Source: Bifidobacterium sp. ESL0784
Lineage (GTDB): Bacteria > Actinomycetota > Actinomycetes > Actinomycetales > Bifidobacteriaceae
Direction: 5' to 3'
Assembly (NCBI RefSeq): GCF_029433295.1
Contig: NZ_JAQTHV010000001.1
Coordinates: 372,001-436,000, forward strand
Length of the DNA stretch: 64,000 nt
Of this stretch, positions 16,594 through 26,861 are shown one piece after another; positions within the stretch are counted from its first letter, which is position 1; each line of letters opens with the position of its first letter. Both the position numbers and the translations under genes were made by a program. The notes under the pieces were generated by a model. It saw only the letters and a list, made by a program, of their open reading frames with translations. It made no database searches and had not been told where the DNA came from.

Positions 16594-18267
16594 GTGGCTG
16601 AGGATGCGGATAAAAAGTCTGTAGTGATTATCGGGGGCGGCCCTGCAGGCCTCACAGCGGCTTGGGAGTTGCTCAAGGATGGCGGCGCCGACAAATACGA
16701 CGTCACGGTTTTGGAGGCCACGCGCGAGTTCGGCGGCATCAGCCGCACCGTCAAGCACAACGGCAATCGTATGGATATTGGCGGTCACCGCTTCTTCTCC
16801 AAGGACGACCGCGTGATGGACTGGTGGAAGAACATCATGCCATTGCAGGGCGCGCTATCCTACGACGACAAGAAGCTCGGCCGTCACCACGACCTCGAGC
16901 CCGGTGGCCCGGACCCGGAGAAGACGGATGTGGTGATGCTCAAGCGCCACCGCGTTTCGCGTATTTTCTGGAACCGCCATTTCCTGGACTATCCGATTTC
17001 CCTGTCTCCGGGCCTGTTCAAGGCGCTGGGCCTGAAACTGACGCTGAAAGCCGGGTTCAGCTATCTGTGGAGCATGGTCCACAAGCTGCCTGAAGACAAT
17101 CTCGAGAACTTCTATATCAACCGTTTCGGTCGTCAGCTCTATTCGATGTTCTTCGAGGGTTATACCACCAAGGTGTGGGGCCGTACCCCTGCCGAGATTT
17201 CGGCGGATTGGGGCGCACAGCGCGTGCGTGGCCTGAGCGTCATTTCCGTGCTCAAGAACGCCATCCAAAAGATGATGCCGAAGAAGCGGAATTCAAAGGA
17301 CGTCGAAACCTCGCTGATTGAGGAGTTCTGGTACCCCAAGCTCGGCCCGGGCCAGCTTTGGGAGATCGTCGAGGGCCAAGTCGTCGACGGCGGCGGCAAG
17401 GTCATCACCGATGCGAACGTGGTTGAACTGCATCAGAAGGACGACGGCAGCATTTCCAGTGTGATCTACGAGGATGCCGATGGCAAGCGTGTGGAGCTTA
17501 CGGCCGATGATTTCATTTCCTCGATGCCGATCAAGGATCTGGTCAATGCCATCGATCGTGCTGCCAAGGTTGACGAAGCCGGCAAGGCTTCCGATTCCGG
17601 CGACACCGCTACGTCCAAGGAAATCGCCACGACCACCGAGGACGTGCCCGCGGATATGAAGCGCATCGCCAATGGCCTGCCGTACCGCGATTTCGTCACC
17701 GTCGGCCTCTTGGTCAAGCATTTGCGTTTGAAGAACACCACCGACATGAAGACGCTCGGCAACCCGCCGATCGTGCCGGACTGCTGGATCTACGTGCAGG
17801 ACCCGGGCTACAAGGTCGGCCGCATCCAGATCTTCAACAACTGGAGTCCTTACATGGTCAAGGATGTTGACGACACCGTGTGGATCGGCCTCGAGTACTT
17901 CTGCGAGGAAGGCGACGACTTCTGGAACTTGAGCGACGAGGAGGCCACTGCGTTCGCCATCAAGGAACTGACCCGCATGCGCGTGATCAACGGTCCTGAG
18001 GACGTTTTGGATTCCCATCGCGAACATGTCAAGAAGGCGTATCCTGCTTACTTCGACACCTACGACGAGATGCCGCAGCTGATCGATTATCTCGATTCAT
18101 TCGGCAATTTGTATTGCGTCGGCCGCAACGGTCAGCACCGTTACAACAACCAGGACCATTCCATGGCCAGTGCGATGGAGGCAGTGGACAACATCAAGTC
18201 CGGTCGGTCCGACAAGAAGAACGTTTGGTCGGTCAACACCGAAAAGTCCTATCACGAGGAAAAGTAG
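16594..18267 (+). CDS. FAD-dependent oxidoreductase (UDP-galactopyranose mutase/amine oxidase-like)
   Basis: 557 residues. The N-terminal dinucleotide-binding motif [18 protein letters not shown] (about 9-26) is followed by the FAD motif EFGGISRTV and [14 protein letters not shown]. The C-terminus has the FAD-site segment [19 protein letters not shown]. The overall plan is that of NAD(P)-binding FAD proteins often labelled protoporphyrinogen-oxidase- or UDP-galactopyranose-mutase-like; the substrate is not clear. No transmembrane helix is seen. GTG start at 16594 with GGGAGG at 16583-16588. It appears to be a single-gene unit closed by the hairpin at 18296. Confidence 0.75.
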   Translation: MAEDADKKSVVIIGGGPAGLTAAWELLKDGGADKYDVTVLEATREFGGISRTVKHNGNRMDIGGHRFFSKDDRVMDWWKNIMPLQGALSYDDKKLGRHHDLEPGGPDPEKTDVVMLKRHRVSRIFWNRHFLDYPISLSPGLFKALGLKLTLKAGFSYLWSMVHKLPEDNLENFYINRFGRQLYSMFFEGYTTKVWGRTPAEISADWGAQRVRGLSVISVLKNAIQKMMPKKRNSKDVETSLIEEFWYPKLGPGQLWEIVEGQVVDGGGKVITDANVVELHQKDDGSISSVIYEDADGKRVELTADDFISSMPIKDLVNAIDRAAKVDEAGKASDSGDTATSKEIATTTEDVPADMKRIANGLPYRDFVTVGLLVKHLRLKNTTDMKTLGNPPIVPDCWIYVQDPGYKVGRIQIFNNWSPYMVKDVDDTVWIGLEYFCEEGDDFWNLSDEEATAFAIKELTRMRVINGPEDVLDSHREHVKKAYPAYFDTYDEMPQLIDYLDSFGNLYCVGRNGQHRYNNQDHSMASAMEAVDNIKSGRSDKKNVWSVNTEKSYHEEK

Positions 18268-18295
18268 ACGGCAATCGGTTTTAAAGCATAGTAAC

Positions 18296-18335
18296 AAGGC
18301 GGATGCTCTTTGAAAGAGTGTTCGCCTTTTGCGTT
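18296..18335 (+). terminator. Terminator of the oxidoreductase gene
   Basis: AAGGCG (18296-18301) pairs with 18323-18328 and the stem continues inward through CTCTT/AAGAG with two wobbles. TTTT-GCG-TTTT follows. Confidence 0.8.
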
Positions 18336-18511
18336 TTCGACACGCTGTCTGTTGGCTCATGGCGAAGGTCTTGCATCGGTTGTAACCTAAAGAAAGTTCG
18401 AGAACCACATGGTGGTATCGAATGTTCACAAGCGGTTTATACAATATGCCGCATCTTTTTCATTAAGCTTCCGGGCAATGCCGTAGGAAGTCAAGGAAAG
18501 GCAACATTATA

Positions 18512-20560
18512 GTGGCAACTAGCCAGAATATTGAGGATATGAAGCTGCCTGAGCTAAAGACGCTCGCCAAGCAGATGGGACTTCGCGGTACGTCAACGAT
18601 GCGTAAACCGGAATTGCTCGCCACCCTTCAAGCCGCAAGAACAGGGGGAAAGGCACCCAGTGGTGTCACAGTCCGTGCTCCCAAGGCCGCGCCTAAAACG
18701 GCTGAGAACAAGAACGGTGCCGAAAGCGATAAGTCCGGATCCGTGCAAGAGCAGGATTCCGCCCCCAAACATGTTGACGAGGCGGGAAACCATAAAAGCC
18801 AAGAGTCCGTTTCTGATCAAAAAACCGCGGATGCTGTATCGGGCAATGACGAAAACCGTGAAAAGGTCGAGACCAGGGCTATCCGGCATTCTTCTGCAGG
18901 GGGGAATGTGAGGCGTTCGCAAAAACAGGAAAACGAGGAAGAACGATCTGAGCAGGAGCCTAGGCTTTTTGATGACGTCGAGCCCCCGCATCGCAGGAAC
19001 AGGTCGTTTGTCGCGCATCGTCGCGGTGAACGTGAAATGGAAGAAGGCAGCGAGGAACACGCCCGCCGTCGCAACTATCGCGCCGAGCAGCAGTCCCGTC
19101 ACGATACCGCTTCCAATGAGGTTCGCGACTTGGACGATATTCTTGCAACCTTGCCCGTTCCCGGCAATGACGAGGAACATACCAACGACACCAAAGAGGA
19201 TGAACCCCGTCGCGAGTTCACCCGCCATGCACGTCGCAGCGACCGCTACAACCGCGATGATCGTGGTAACGACCGGCACCAGCGCCGCTTGCGTGGGCGC
19301 GATCGTGGCAATAATTACGATTATAAGGACCGCGACAATCGCAATGACCGTAACGACCGTTACGGCAATGATGAAGCCGGCAATGTTGACAATGCGCACG
19401 ATCGTCGTGGCGATAACAAAGAGGGCATGGTCCCTGTCGCCGGCATCGTCGATGTGCTGGATTCCTACGCGTTCATCCGTACTTCCGGCTATCTGCCGGG
19501 GCCGAACGATGTCTATGTTTCCATGGGCCAGATTCGCAAGTACGGGCTGCGCAAGGGCGATGCTGTGCAGGGCTCCATTCGCGAGCCGCGCGAGGGCGAA
19601 CGCCGCAACCAGCGTCAGAAGTTCGTGCCGCTGCAGTCCATTGACACCATCAACGGTATGAGCGTCGAAGAGGCGGCCAGCCGCCCGCAGTTCTCCAAGC
19701 TCACCCCACTGTATCCGCAGGAACGCCTCAAGCAGGAGACCACGCCGAATAAGATCATCGGCCGTTTGATTGACCTCGTGGCACCGATCGGCAAGGGCCA
19801 GCGTGGCCTGATTGTCTCCCCTCCGAAGGCCGGCAAAACCATCACTTTGCAGAACATCGCCAACGCCATCGCGGTCAACAATCCCGAAGTGCACCTCATG
19901 GTCGTACTCGTGGACGAACGCCCTGAGGAAGTCACCGACATGGAGCGCACCGTGCAGGGCGAGGTCATCTCCTCGACCTTCGACCGCCCGGCTTCCGACC
20001 ACACCACTGTTGCTGAACTGGCCATCGAGCGTGCCAAACGCTTGGTGGAGCTCGGACAGGACGTGGTGGTGCTGCTCGATTCCATGACCCGTCTCGCCCG
20101 TGCCTACAACATCGCCGCCCCGGCTTCCGGCCGAGTGCTTTCCGGTGGTGTCGACGCGCAGGCGCTCTACCCGCCCAAGAAGTTCTTCGGCGCGGCCCGC
20201 AACATCGAAAACGGCGGCTCGCTGACCATCATCTCTTCGGCGCTGGTGGAAACCGGCTCCAAGATGGACGAGGTCATTTTCGAGGAATTCAAGGGCACCG
20301 GCAACATGGAGCTCCGTCTTTCGCGCGATCTGGCCAACAAGCGCCTCTTCCCGGCCATCGACATCAACGCCTCCGGCACCCGCCGCGAGGAGCTCATCAC
20401 CCCGAGTGACGAGTTGGCGGTCATCTATCGTCTGCGTCGTCTCCTCGGCGGTCTCGAGCCCGAGCAGGCCTACCAGACCATCGTGCCGCGTCTGAAGAAG
20501 ACGGCGACCAACCGCGATTTCCTGCAGGCCATCGTCAAACAGAACAGCGGTAACGCCTGA
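18512..20560 (+). CDS. rho: Transcription termination factor Rho
   Basis: 682 residues, RNA-dependent hexameric helicase that terminates transcription. Order: N-terminal helix-extended-loop-helix domain (about 5-45, LPELKTLAKQMGLRG), a long disordered acidic/Arg-Asp-Asn-rich insert (about 46-305), an RNA-binding cold-shock-like domain (GIVDVLDSYAFIRTSGYLPG), then the RecA-like ATPase with Walker A PPKAGKT near residue 437, Walker B VVVLLDSMTRLARA and the Q/R-loop region. The insert is typical of high-GC actinobacterial Rho and contains RRGDN and NDRN repeats. GTG start with AAGGAAAGG upstream. It is closed by a strong terminator. Confidence 0.96.
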   Translation: MATSQNIEDMKLPELKTLAKQMGLRGTSTMRKPELLATLQAARTGGKAPSGVTVRAPKAAPKTAENKNGAESDKSGSVQEQDSAPKHVDEAGNHKSQESVSDQKTADAVSGNDENREKVETRAIRHSSAGGNVRRSQKQENEEERSEQEPRLFDDVEPPHRRNRSFVAHRRGEREMEEGSEEHARRRNYRAEQQSRHDTASNEVRDLDDILATLPVPGNDEEHTNDTKEDEPRREFTRHARRSDRYNRDDRGNDRHQRRLRGRDRGNNYDYKDRDNRNDRNDRYGNDEAGNVDNAHDRRGDNKEGMVPVAGIVDVLDSYAFIRTSGYLPGPNDVYVSMGQIRKYGLRKGDAVQGSIREPREGERRNQRQKFVPLQSIDTINGMSVEEAASRPQFSKLTPLYPQERLKQETTPNKIIGRLIDLVAPIGKGQRGLIVSPPKAGKTITLQNIANAIAVNNPEVHLMVVLVDERPEEVTDMERTVQGEVISSTFDRPASDHTTVAELAIERAKRLVELGQDVVVLLDSMTRLARAYNIAAPASGRVLSGGVDAQALYPPKKFFGAARNIENGGSLTIISSALVETGSKMDEVIFEEFKGTGNMELRLSRDLANKRLFPAIDINASGTRREELITPSDELAVIYRLRRLLGGLEPEQAYQTIVPRLKKTATNRDFLQAIVKQNSGNA

Positions 20561-20585
20561 TTGAATGGATTTCATTGAATCCCTG

Positions 20586-20625
20586 ACGACGTCTGACTAT
20601 GGCCAGACGTCGTTTTGTTTTTCTT
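20586..20625 (+). terminator. Terminator of rho
   Basis: ACGACGTCTG (20586-20595) pairs with 20604-20613 over 10 bp, loop 8 nt, followed by TTTTGTTTTTCTTT. Confidence 0.92.
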
Positions 20626-20762
20626 TCGAGCGGTATTTTCATTATCTCGCTGCAGATTGAAGTGCATGCAAAGTGACAGTTCAGCGTTGATATGGATGCT
20701 TTGGTGCGCTTCGTCGTTTGGGTTACAGGACAGTGGTGGGGTTCTTGTCGTAAGGTAAAGAC

Positions 20763-21176
20763 ATGACTGATTTTTCTGAAAATGCTGACACTCCGCAAAA
20801 AGAAAGCTGGCAGAACACGACCATCAACGATGCCCAGGAACAGGCCAATCCGCAGGTCGCAGGCGCCGTCGAACGCATCAAGCAATTGCGCCAGTCCATT
20901 GACAACGTGGATACGGCCATTGTTTCCTTGCTTGCAGAGCGTTTCAAATATACGTCCGAAGTCGGCGTCTTGAAGTCACAGGCCGGGTTCGCCCCAGAGG
21001 ACCGGGAACGCGAAAACCAGCAGGCCGTGCGGCTCAAAGAAGTCGCCATCAACGCTGGACTCGAGCCGAGCATCGAAGAGAACTACCGCGAATTCGTGGT
21101 CACCGAGGCTAAAAAGCGCCATCAACGTATCGCCGAAGCCGGCGGCGATCCTGGCGTGCTCGATATCTATGCGTGA
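20763..21176 (+). CDS. Chorismate mutase (AroQ type)
   Basis: 137 residues. An unstructured N-terminus (1-38) is followed by the all-helical AroQ domain: IKQLRQSIDNVDTAIVSLLAERF, then KYTSEVGVLKS with the conserved Lys, and the DRERENQ region. It converts chorismate to prephenate for phenylalanine and tyrosine synthesis. No second domain (prephenate dehydratase or dehydrogenase) is fused. No SD is seen; TAAGGT at 20751-20756 ends 6 nt before the ATG, consistent with a leaderless transcript. It stands alone between rho and a hypothetical gene. Confidence 0.9.
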   Translation: MTDFSENADTPQKESWQNTTINDAQEQANPQVAGAVERIKQLRQSIDNVDTAIVSLLAERFKYTSEVGVLKSQAGFAPEDRERENQQAVRLKEVAINAGLEPSIEENYREFVVTEAKKRHQRIAEAGGDPGVLDIYA

Positions 21177-21347
21177 AATGCATCAAGTGTTTGTATGACG
21201 TTTCGTTGCTGATGTAAGTTCTCGCTTAAGGTGAATGCTGGCAAGTCAACGATGACTTTTGCCTTGTTATGCTGGGGAAACGAAACTTCCAAAAATGATA
21301 GTATTGCACTGTAATGTGCTTTCACATACGTTGGCAAGGAGGCTGGT

Positions 21348-22259
21348 ATGAGCAAGAAACACGGCAAGAAGATCGTCAGTAGGAAAAAATTCAAAATCGT
21401 CGACAATCTGGACACTCCGGAAAAGCGGATTGAAGACCAGTTGTTCCTTATTCGGTTGGCGCTGGACGAATACGATGAATATCTTGGCGGCACATTGGAG
21501 CATTCGATTTCATGGTACCTGATGTGTTCGGGATTCGGGCTTTCGAGCATGCAAAGCGTGGTTTTGTTCTCCAGACTCGCCGTGCTGCATGATGCCTCGG
21601 AATCAGGCGATAAATGGACACCTCACGTTCATGCCCATCAGGGCAAGCATGGCTTGGAAATCTACGCCAGAAAGGACAAGTCGAAACGCGAGAAGGGGCC
21701 GGCGTTCGATATTGCGCATATCCGCATGGTCATGCGTTCGGTGATGACCAAGGATCAAATGAGGCTCATCACCGATGATGACGTAATGCGAATGGTGCAT
21801 ACGTTGCAGGACATCGCCGCGCGCGAAGAGGAGCGCGACACGAAAGGTGATCGCAAGGATGGCCCATACTCTCCTGCGTCAGTCGCTTTCGAAGATGCCA
21901 AGGAATATGCCGATCCGGACGCGTTGGATGATGTTGACGATGACGATGGTAGCGCAGAAGCCGGTATCGGCATTGATGTCATCGCTGATGAAGAAGCGGA
22001 TTTCGAAGCATCGGACGATGAGGAAGACGCTGGAGTCCTGGCGGAAACCGGTTCGTTGAACGAATCCGAGGCGGCCGAGGGATTGCCTGAGAATGTGGCT
22101 GATACTGATAGCAATGCCGGTGCACGGGGTAAGGAAAGCGGAACCGGTTCCGATGGGAGCAACGATGTCCATGGAAAACATGCCCAAGGCAATAATCCAT
22201 TGAGTGATATCCCCGAACTCAAGCGGCTCGATTTGGGCAAAGGCGATAAAAACAAGTAA
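21348..22259 (+). CDS. Conserved hypothetical protein with acidic tail
   Basis: 303 residues, not recognised. The N-terminus is basic (MSKKHGKKIVSRKKFK), residues about 25-165 look globular and helical (LFLIRLALDEYDEYLGG, EHSISWYLMCSGFGL, MVMRSVMTKDQMRLIT), and residues 175-303 are very acidic and low complexity (repeated Asp-Asp-Glu, Gly, Ser). There is no signal peptide or membrane segment. GGAGG about 10 nt before the ATG (GCAAGGAGGCTGGT) gives a strong start. It converges on valS with a shared terminator between them. Confidence 0.75.
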   Translation: MSKKHGKKIVSRKKFKIVDNLDTPEKRIEDQLFLIRLALDEYDEYLGGTLEHSISWYLMCSGFGLSSMQSVVLFSRLAVLHDASESGDKWTPHVHAHQGKHGLEIYARKDKSKREKGPAFDIAHIRMVMRSVMTKDQMRLITDDDVMRMVHTLQDIAAREEERDTKGDRKDGPYSPASVAFEDAKEYADPDALDDVDDDDGSAEAGIGIDVIADEEADFEASDDEEDAGVLAETGSLNESEAAEGLPENVADTDSNAGARGKESGTGSDGSNDVHGKHAQGNNPLSDIPELKRLDLGKGDKNK

Positions 22260-22350
22260 AACGGTGAAACGTAACGGTTAAAACATAAGCGTTAAAACGT
22301 CATTCGCCCGAGGGCCGTTGCTGACAGGAGCGCATAAAGGAGATAAGAAT

Positions 22351-22395
22351 ACGCGAGTGGGGCTGCACCGATTGAACGTGCAGCCCCACTCGCGT
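22351..22395. terminator. Bidirectional terminator between convergent genes
   Basis: ACGCGAGTGGGGCTGCAC (22351-22368) is perfectly complementary to 22378-22395, an 18-bp stem with a 9-nt loop. It lies between the plus-strand hypothetical gene and minus-strand valS. T-rich sequence follows on the plus side and AT-rich sequence on the other. Confidence 0.88.
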
Positions 22396-22423
22396 TTGTT
22401 ATTACCGGTTTTGCGGCGGAAGG

Positions 22424-25174
22424 TTATTTCTTCTTCGGCTTCTTGGCCGGTGGCTCGCCGAGTTCGGCGTCGCTGACCTTGACCACGATCTCGTTGTCAG
22501 GAGTATCGGCCGAATTGTCGACCGCGACCGTAAGCGGGCCGGTGACCTTTCCGGCTTCGGCGATGTCGATAAGGCTTTCCTCAACCGCCTTCTTGCCGGC
22601 TTCGGGTACGTTCAACGTAGCCTTCAGAATCGGGGTCTTCATGGAGACCTTGGCCTGCGACTTCAGGCCGCGAAGTTCGGCCAGCGCCTTACCTGCCCAG
22701 ACGAGCATGTCCGGATCGGCGTCGCCGGCGGCGGCTTCGTAAGGTTCGGCCTTCGGCCAGGCGGCGGTGTGCACGGAGCCCTCGCCGGCGTGCATCCAGT
22801 GCCAGACCTCTTCGGTGGCGAATGGCATGTAGGGTGCGAAGAGACGCGCGAACGCCTCGAGGCCCAAGCCCAGCGTGGTGCGTGCGGATTTCACGGCGGC
22901 TTCGGACGGCGTCTTGCCGGTGGAATCGGCGGTGCCGTAAGCGCGGTTCTTCACCAGCTCGATGTAGTCATCGCAGAACTGCCAGAAGAACGTCTCGATG
23001 AGTTCGAGCGCCTTGGAATGTTCGTAGGCATCCATGGAGGTGGTGGCCTCACGAATCACTGAGGCCAGGCGCGCCATCACCGCGCGGTCAAGCGGCTCGG
23101 TGACGTCCGCCGGGTTCCAAGCGGCTGTAGCGGCAGCGCCAACATGATGGTTGTCATCTTCGCGGCCGATGGCCAGTGCGAACTTAGTGGCGTTCAGCAG
23201 CTTGATGGCCAGGCGACGGCCAATCTTCATCTGGCCTTCGTCGTAGGTGGCATCGAGGCCAAGCTTGGCGGAAGCGGCCCAATAACGCACCGCATCCGCG
23301 CCGTACTTGTCGACCGGCTCCTTGGGGACCACCACGTTGCCCTTGGACTTCGACATCTTCTTGTGGTCAGGGTCGAGGATCCAGCCGGAAAGCGCGGTAT
23401 GCGCCCACGGCAGGCAACGGTTCTCGAGATGAGCGCGATCCATCGTGCTGAAGAGCCAGGTGCGGATGATGTCCTGACCCTGCGGGCGCAGATCCATTGG
23501 GAAAGTGGCCTTGAAGAGGTCCTTGCTTTCCTGATCTGGTTCGGCCCAGTGGGTCACAATCTGCGGGGTCAGCGACGAGGTGGCCCAGGTGTCCATGATG
23601 TCCTTTTCGGCGGTGAAGCCGCCAGGCACATCGCGCTGGTCTTCGCTGTAGCCGTCCGGCACATCATTGGTCGGATCGATCGGCAGCTGATCCTCGCTCG
23701 GGGTGATCGGATGGTCGTAATCCGGTTCGCCGTCGGCCTTGACCGGATACCACAGCGGGAACGGGACGCCGAAGAAGCGCTGGCGCGAGATGAGCCAGTC
23801 GCCGTTCAAGCCATTGACCCAGTTCTCATAACGCACGCGCATGAAGTCGGGGTGGAACTGAAGTTCCTTGCCGCGCTCGAGAAGCTCGGCGCGCAGCTTC
23901 ATGTCGGTGCCGCCGTTCTTCAGGTACCACTGGCGCGAAGTGACGATCTCGAGCGGCTTGTCGCCCTTCTCGTAGAAGTTCGTCATACGCTTGGTGGGCT
24001 TCGGCTCGCCGTCGAGGTCTCCGGATTCGCGCAGATGCTCGACGATGATCTTGCGGGCCGTGAAGGTGGTCTTGCCTTCGGTCTCCTCGAAGATGGCCTT
24101 GCCGTCAACGTCCGTGATCCAGTCCGGCACGCTCATGATGATGCGGCCGTTGCGCTGGATGATTGGGCGGGTCGGCAGGTTGAGGTCGCGCCACCACTCG
24201 ATATCGGTCTGGTCGCCGAAGGTGCAGCACATCGCGATGCCGGCGCCCTTGTCCATCTCTGCGGCCGGATGCGCGAGAATCGGTACCTTCACCTTGAACA
24301 GTGGGGAGTAGACGTACTGGCCGAAGTACTTCTGGTAGCGCTCATCGTCAGGGTTGGCGATTAACGCGCCGCAAGCTGCCAAAAGCTCCGGGCGAGTGGT
24401 CTCGATGTAAATCGGGGTGCCGTCCTCAAAACGGAAGGCGACGCGGTGATAGAAGCCGTCGTATTCGCGGCTTTCCAGCTCGGCCTGCGCCACGGCGGTC
24501 TGGAAGGTGACGTCCCAGAGGCCGGGAGCGTCCTTCTGGTAGGCCTCGCCTCGCGCGAGGTTGCGCAGGAACGCCTTCTGCGCCACGCGCTGCGGGTGCT
24601 CGCCGATGGTGTGGTAGGTCTGGCGCCAATCAATGGACATGCCAAGTGAACGCCACAGCGCCTCGAACTGCTTCTCGTCCTGCGCGGTGAGCTTCTCGCA
24701 CAGCTCCACGAAGTTCTTGCGGCTGATCGGCACCTGGTCGCGGGCCTCGAGCTTCTTGCCCTGCGTGCCCTCGAACGGCGGCTTGAAATCAGGATCGTAT
24801 TTGAGCGACGTATCGACGCGCACGCCGTAGTAGTTCTGCACGCGGCGTTCGGTGGGCAGGCCATTGTCGTCCCAGCCCATCGGGTAGAAGACGTGTTTGC
24901 CCCTCATGCGCTCGTAGCGGGCGATGACGTCGGTGTGGGTGTAGGAGAAAACGTGGCCGACGTGAAGGCTGCCCGAAACGGTAGGTGGCGGGGTATCGAT
25001 GGAGTAGACGGCCTTGCGGTCGGGCTCGCCGTTGCCGTCGCGCGGAATCTTGAATTCGTAGGTGCCGTCGTTGTCCCATTCGGCGCGCCATTTGTCTTCC
25101 AAGCCGTCGACGCCGACCCTGTCGGGAAGGGGCGAAAGGCTTGCATTGATAATGCTATTGTCCTGATCAGTCAT
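22424..25174 (-). CDS. valS: Valine--tRNA ligase
   Basis: 916 residues, class I aminoacyl-tRNA synthetase charging tRNA(Val). It has the HIGH signature as HVGH at residues 71-74 (SGSLHVGHVFSYTHTDV) and KMSKS near residue 605 (KKMSKSKGNVV). Between them lies the CP1 editing domain. The C-terminal anticodon-binding domain (FATEEVWHWMH) is followed by a coiled-coil-like end rich in Lys and Pro. The start at 25174 gives MTDQDNSI; the frame extends further upstream into sequence overlapping the preceding gene and is not used. The ribosome site is weak. It may be co-transcribed with the frameshifted binding-protein gene 68 bp upstream. Confidence 0.95.
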   Translation of the reverse strand: MTDQDNSIINASLSPLPDRVGVDGLEDKWRAEWDNDGTYEFKIPRDGNGEPDRKAVYSIDTPPPTVSGSLHVGHVFSYTHTDVIARYERMRGKHVFYPMGWDDNGLPTERRVQNYYGVRVDTSLKYDPDFKPPFEGTQGKKLEARDQVPISRKNFVELCEKLTAQDEKQFEALWRSLGMSIDWRQTYHTIGEHPQRVAQKAFLRNLARGEAYQKDAPGLWDVTFQTAVAQAELESREYDGFYHRVAFRFEDGTPIYIETTRPELLAACGALIANPDDERYQKYFGQYVYSPLFKVKVPILAHPAAEMDKGAGIAMCCTFGDQTDIEWWRDLNLPTRPIIQRNGRIIMSVPDWITDVDGKAIFEETEGKTTFTARKIIVEHLRESGDLDGEPKPTKRMTNFYEKGDKPLEIVTSRQWYLKNGGTDMKLRAELLERGKELQFHPDFMRVRYENWVNGLNGDWLISRQRFFGVPFPLWYPVKADGEPDYDHPITPSEDQLPIDPTNDVPDGYSEDQRDVPGGFTAEKDIMDTWATSSLTPQIVTHWAEPDQESKDLFKATFPMDLRPQGQDIIRTWLFSTMDRAHLENRCLPWAHTALSGWILDPDHKKMSKSKGNVVVPKEPVDKYGADAVRYWAASAKLGLDATYDEGQMKIGRRLAIKLLNATKFALAIGREDDNHHVGAAATAAWNPADVTEPLDRAVMARLASVIREATTSMDAYEHSKALELIETFFWQFCDDYIELVKNRAYGTADSTGKTPSEAAVKSARTTLGLGLEAFARLFAPYMPFATEEVWHWMHAGEGSVHTAAWPKAEPYEAAAGDADPDMLVWAGKALAELRGLKSQAKVSMKTPILKATLNVPEAGKKAVEESLIDIAEAGKVTGPLTVAVDNSADTPDNEIVVKVSDAELGEPPAKKPKKK

Positions 25175-25242
25175 AACGTCCAATTTTAGAAAGGAATGAT
25201 GACATAGACAACGCGCTGGTTGGCATGTGAGCGTTGGGTTTG

Positions 25243-26776
25243 CTACTTCATGCTCACATCGCGTAGCGGCAGCAGTTCGTCGGTCATATTCCTCGGGTAA
25301 CCGGTGACGTTGTTGTCTGCGGCCACCATGCTGCTTTCGGTGTAGAACCAAGCGCTTCCGGCGTCGGAGCTCACCGTCTTGGCATAGGCGCGGAGATTCT
25401 GCTGGTATTCGATGTCGTTGGGCGAGGCCAAGGCGTTGCGGTAATCCTGCTGGGCCTCGCTGTTCTGATAGCCGAAGCGACCATTGGCGAACGCACCCAG
25501 GTCGTCCGGCCCCTGCATGGCGACGATGGCCATTTTGTAATCGCCGTTGTCGAGCCGTTGGTTCAGGGTGTCGTCGTCAACAACTTGCATTACAAGATGG
25601 AGCTGGGTGGTCTTGAACTGGTCGAGCACCTGCTGGCCGAGAGCCTGGTATTCGGTGGGGACCAGGAAGGTGATATCGCCGAAATATCCGGGGCGGGTTA
25701 TCCAGTAATTGAGGTCGTTCTTTCCTGCGTCAAGGTTGTGCGGGGAATATCGCTGAAAGGTCGTCGTAACCGGGTTCCAAGGGGCTGATCGGGCCGTTGA
25801 GCACGGACGCCGCATTGGGCTGGCTTTTGGTGATGGCCTCGTTGTCGAGAATGTAGCGGACGGCCGAGCGGGCGCGTTCGTCAGAGAAGATCGAATCGCT
25901 GCTGTTATTGAGCGCCAACGTCACTTTTGAAGTGGTCAAGCCCTTGGAGACGCTGTATTTTTTGCTGCCTTGGAAGGGTTTCGGGGAGTCCGAGGGGCGC
26001 AGCACCGCGAGCTGGATCTCGCCGTTTTTCATCGCTGTGTTCAGTGTTCCTGCGGAGTCGAAATAGCGCAAGGTCATCTGCGAACTGGCCGCCTGCTGCT
26101 TCCAATACAAAGGGTTGCGTGTGAAAACGATGGAATTGCCGGGTTCGAAGCTATGGACGGTGAATGGACCGCTGCCCGCGGCCTGCTTGGTGTAGTTGAC
26201 GCTGGAAGCTGAGTCGTAGACGATTCCTGCGCGTGAGGAAAGTGTGCGTAACAGCCTCGGATTAGGCGTGGAAAGTGCGATTTGCACCGTTGACGTGTCG
26301 GGGTTTTTGACGGATTTGAGGCCGGTTAGGTCCTCGGCCCCTACGTAGTTTTTGTTGACGATCTGTTGCAGCGAATAGACCACGTCAGTGGAATCCAACG
26401 CGTCGCCGTTGGCGAAACGCATATCGGGATTGAGCGTGAACGTATAGTTGAGGCCGTCTTTCGAAACATCCCAGCTTTTGGCGATGGACGGGACGAGTTT
26501 GTTGTTCTGGTCGCGGCCGACCAAGGTTTCGTAGACATTGCCGATGAGCGCCTGGTCGAGTTCCTTGCCTTGCACGCTGCGAATATCGAGAGATTGCGGG
26601 GCCGTGGCATCCAAGCCGACGGTGACTTCCGATCCGGAATGAAGCAACGTGGCGTCGCCGGTGCGATGGCCGAAATGAGCCCAGCCGACGCCGACAAGAG
26701 CGAACAGCGCGACGGCAGCACCGAGGAAGGCGAGGCCTCTTACGGGCCCGCTCGTTTGCTGCTTATGGCGTGACAT
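25243..26776 (-). pseudogene. Frameshifted peptide/nickel ABC transporter substrate-binding protein
   Basis: An SBP_bac_5-family (DppA/OppA-like) extracytoplasmic binding protein. The first part, 26776 down to about 25745, carries an N-terminal membrane anchor/signal (GLAFLGAAVALFALVGVGW) and family landmarks (VTVGLDATAPQSLDIR, YTFTLNPDMRFANGD). It ends soon after GPISPLEPGYDDL. The second part, in another frame, continues HNLDAGKNDLNYW to the stop at 25243. The frames join cleanly if one base is removed from the GGGG run at 25742-25745, giving about 510 residues. No permease or ATPase gene is nearby. Either a real inactivating frameshift or a sequence error in the homopolymer. Confidence 0.82.
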
Positions 26777-26861
26777 AGCTCAGAATTCTACTATCCGGTG
26801 CTGAACGATTCCTGAAAACGGGTAAAGCTTTGCGGCTCAATGGATTTTGAGGCAGGCCGGG

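Noticed and set aside
18593..20575. 660-codon minus-strand open frame opposite rho
   Set aside because: Shadow of rho; composition is that of a reverse-read coding strand.
23144..24364. 406-codon plus-strand open frame inside valS
   Set aside because: valS with its HIGH and KMSKS motifs fills the other strand; no ribosome site for this frame.
25730..25815. Programmed frameshift in the binding-protein gene
   Set aside because: No slippery heptamer or downstream stimulatory structure is evident; a simple homopolymer length change suffices.
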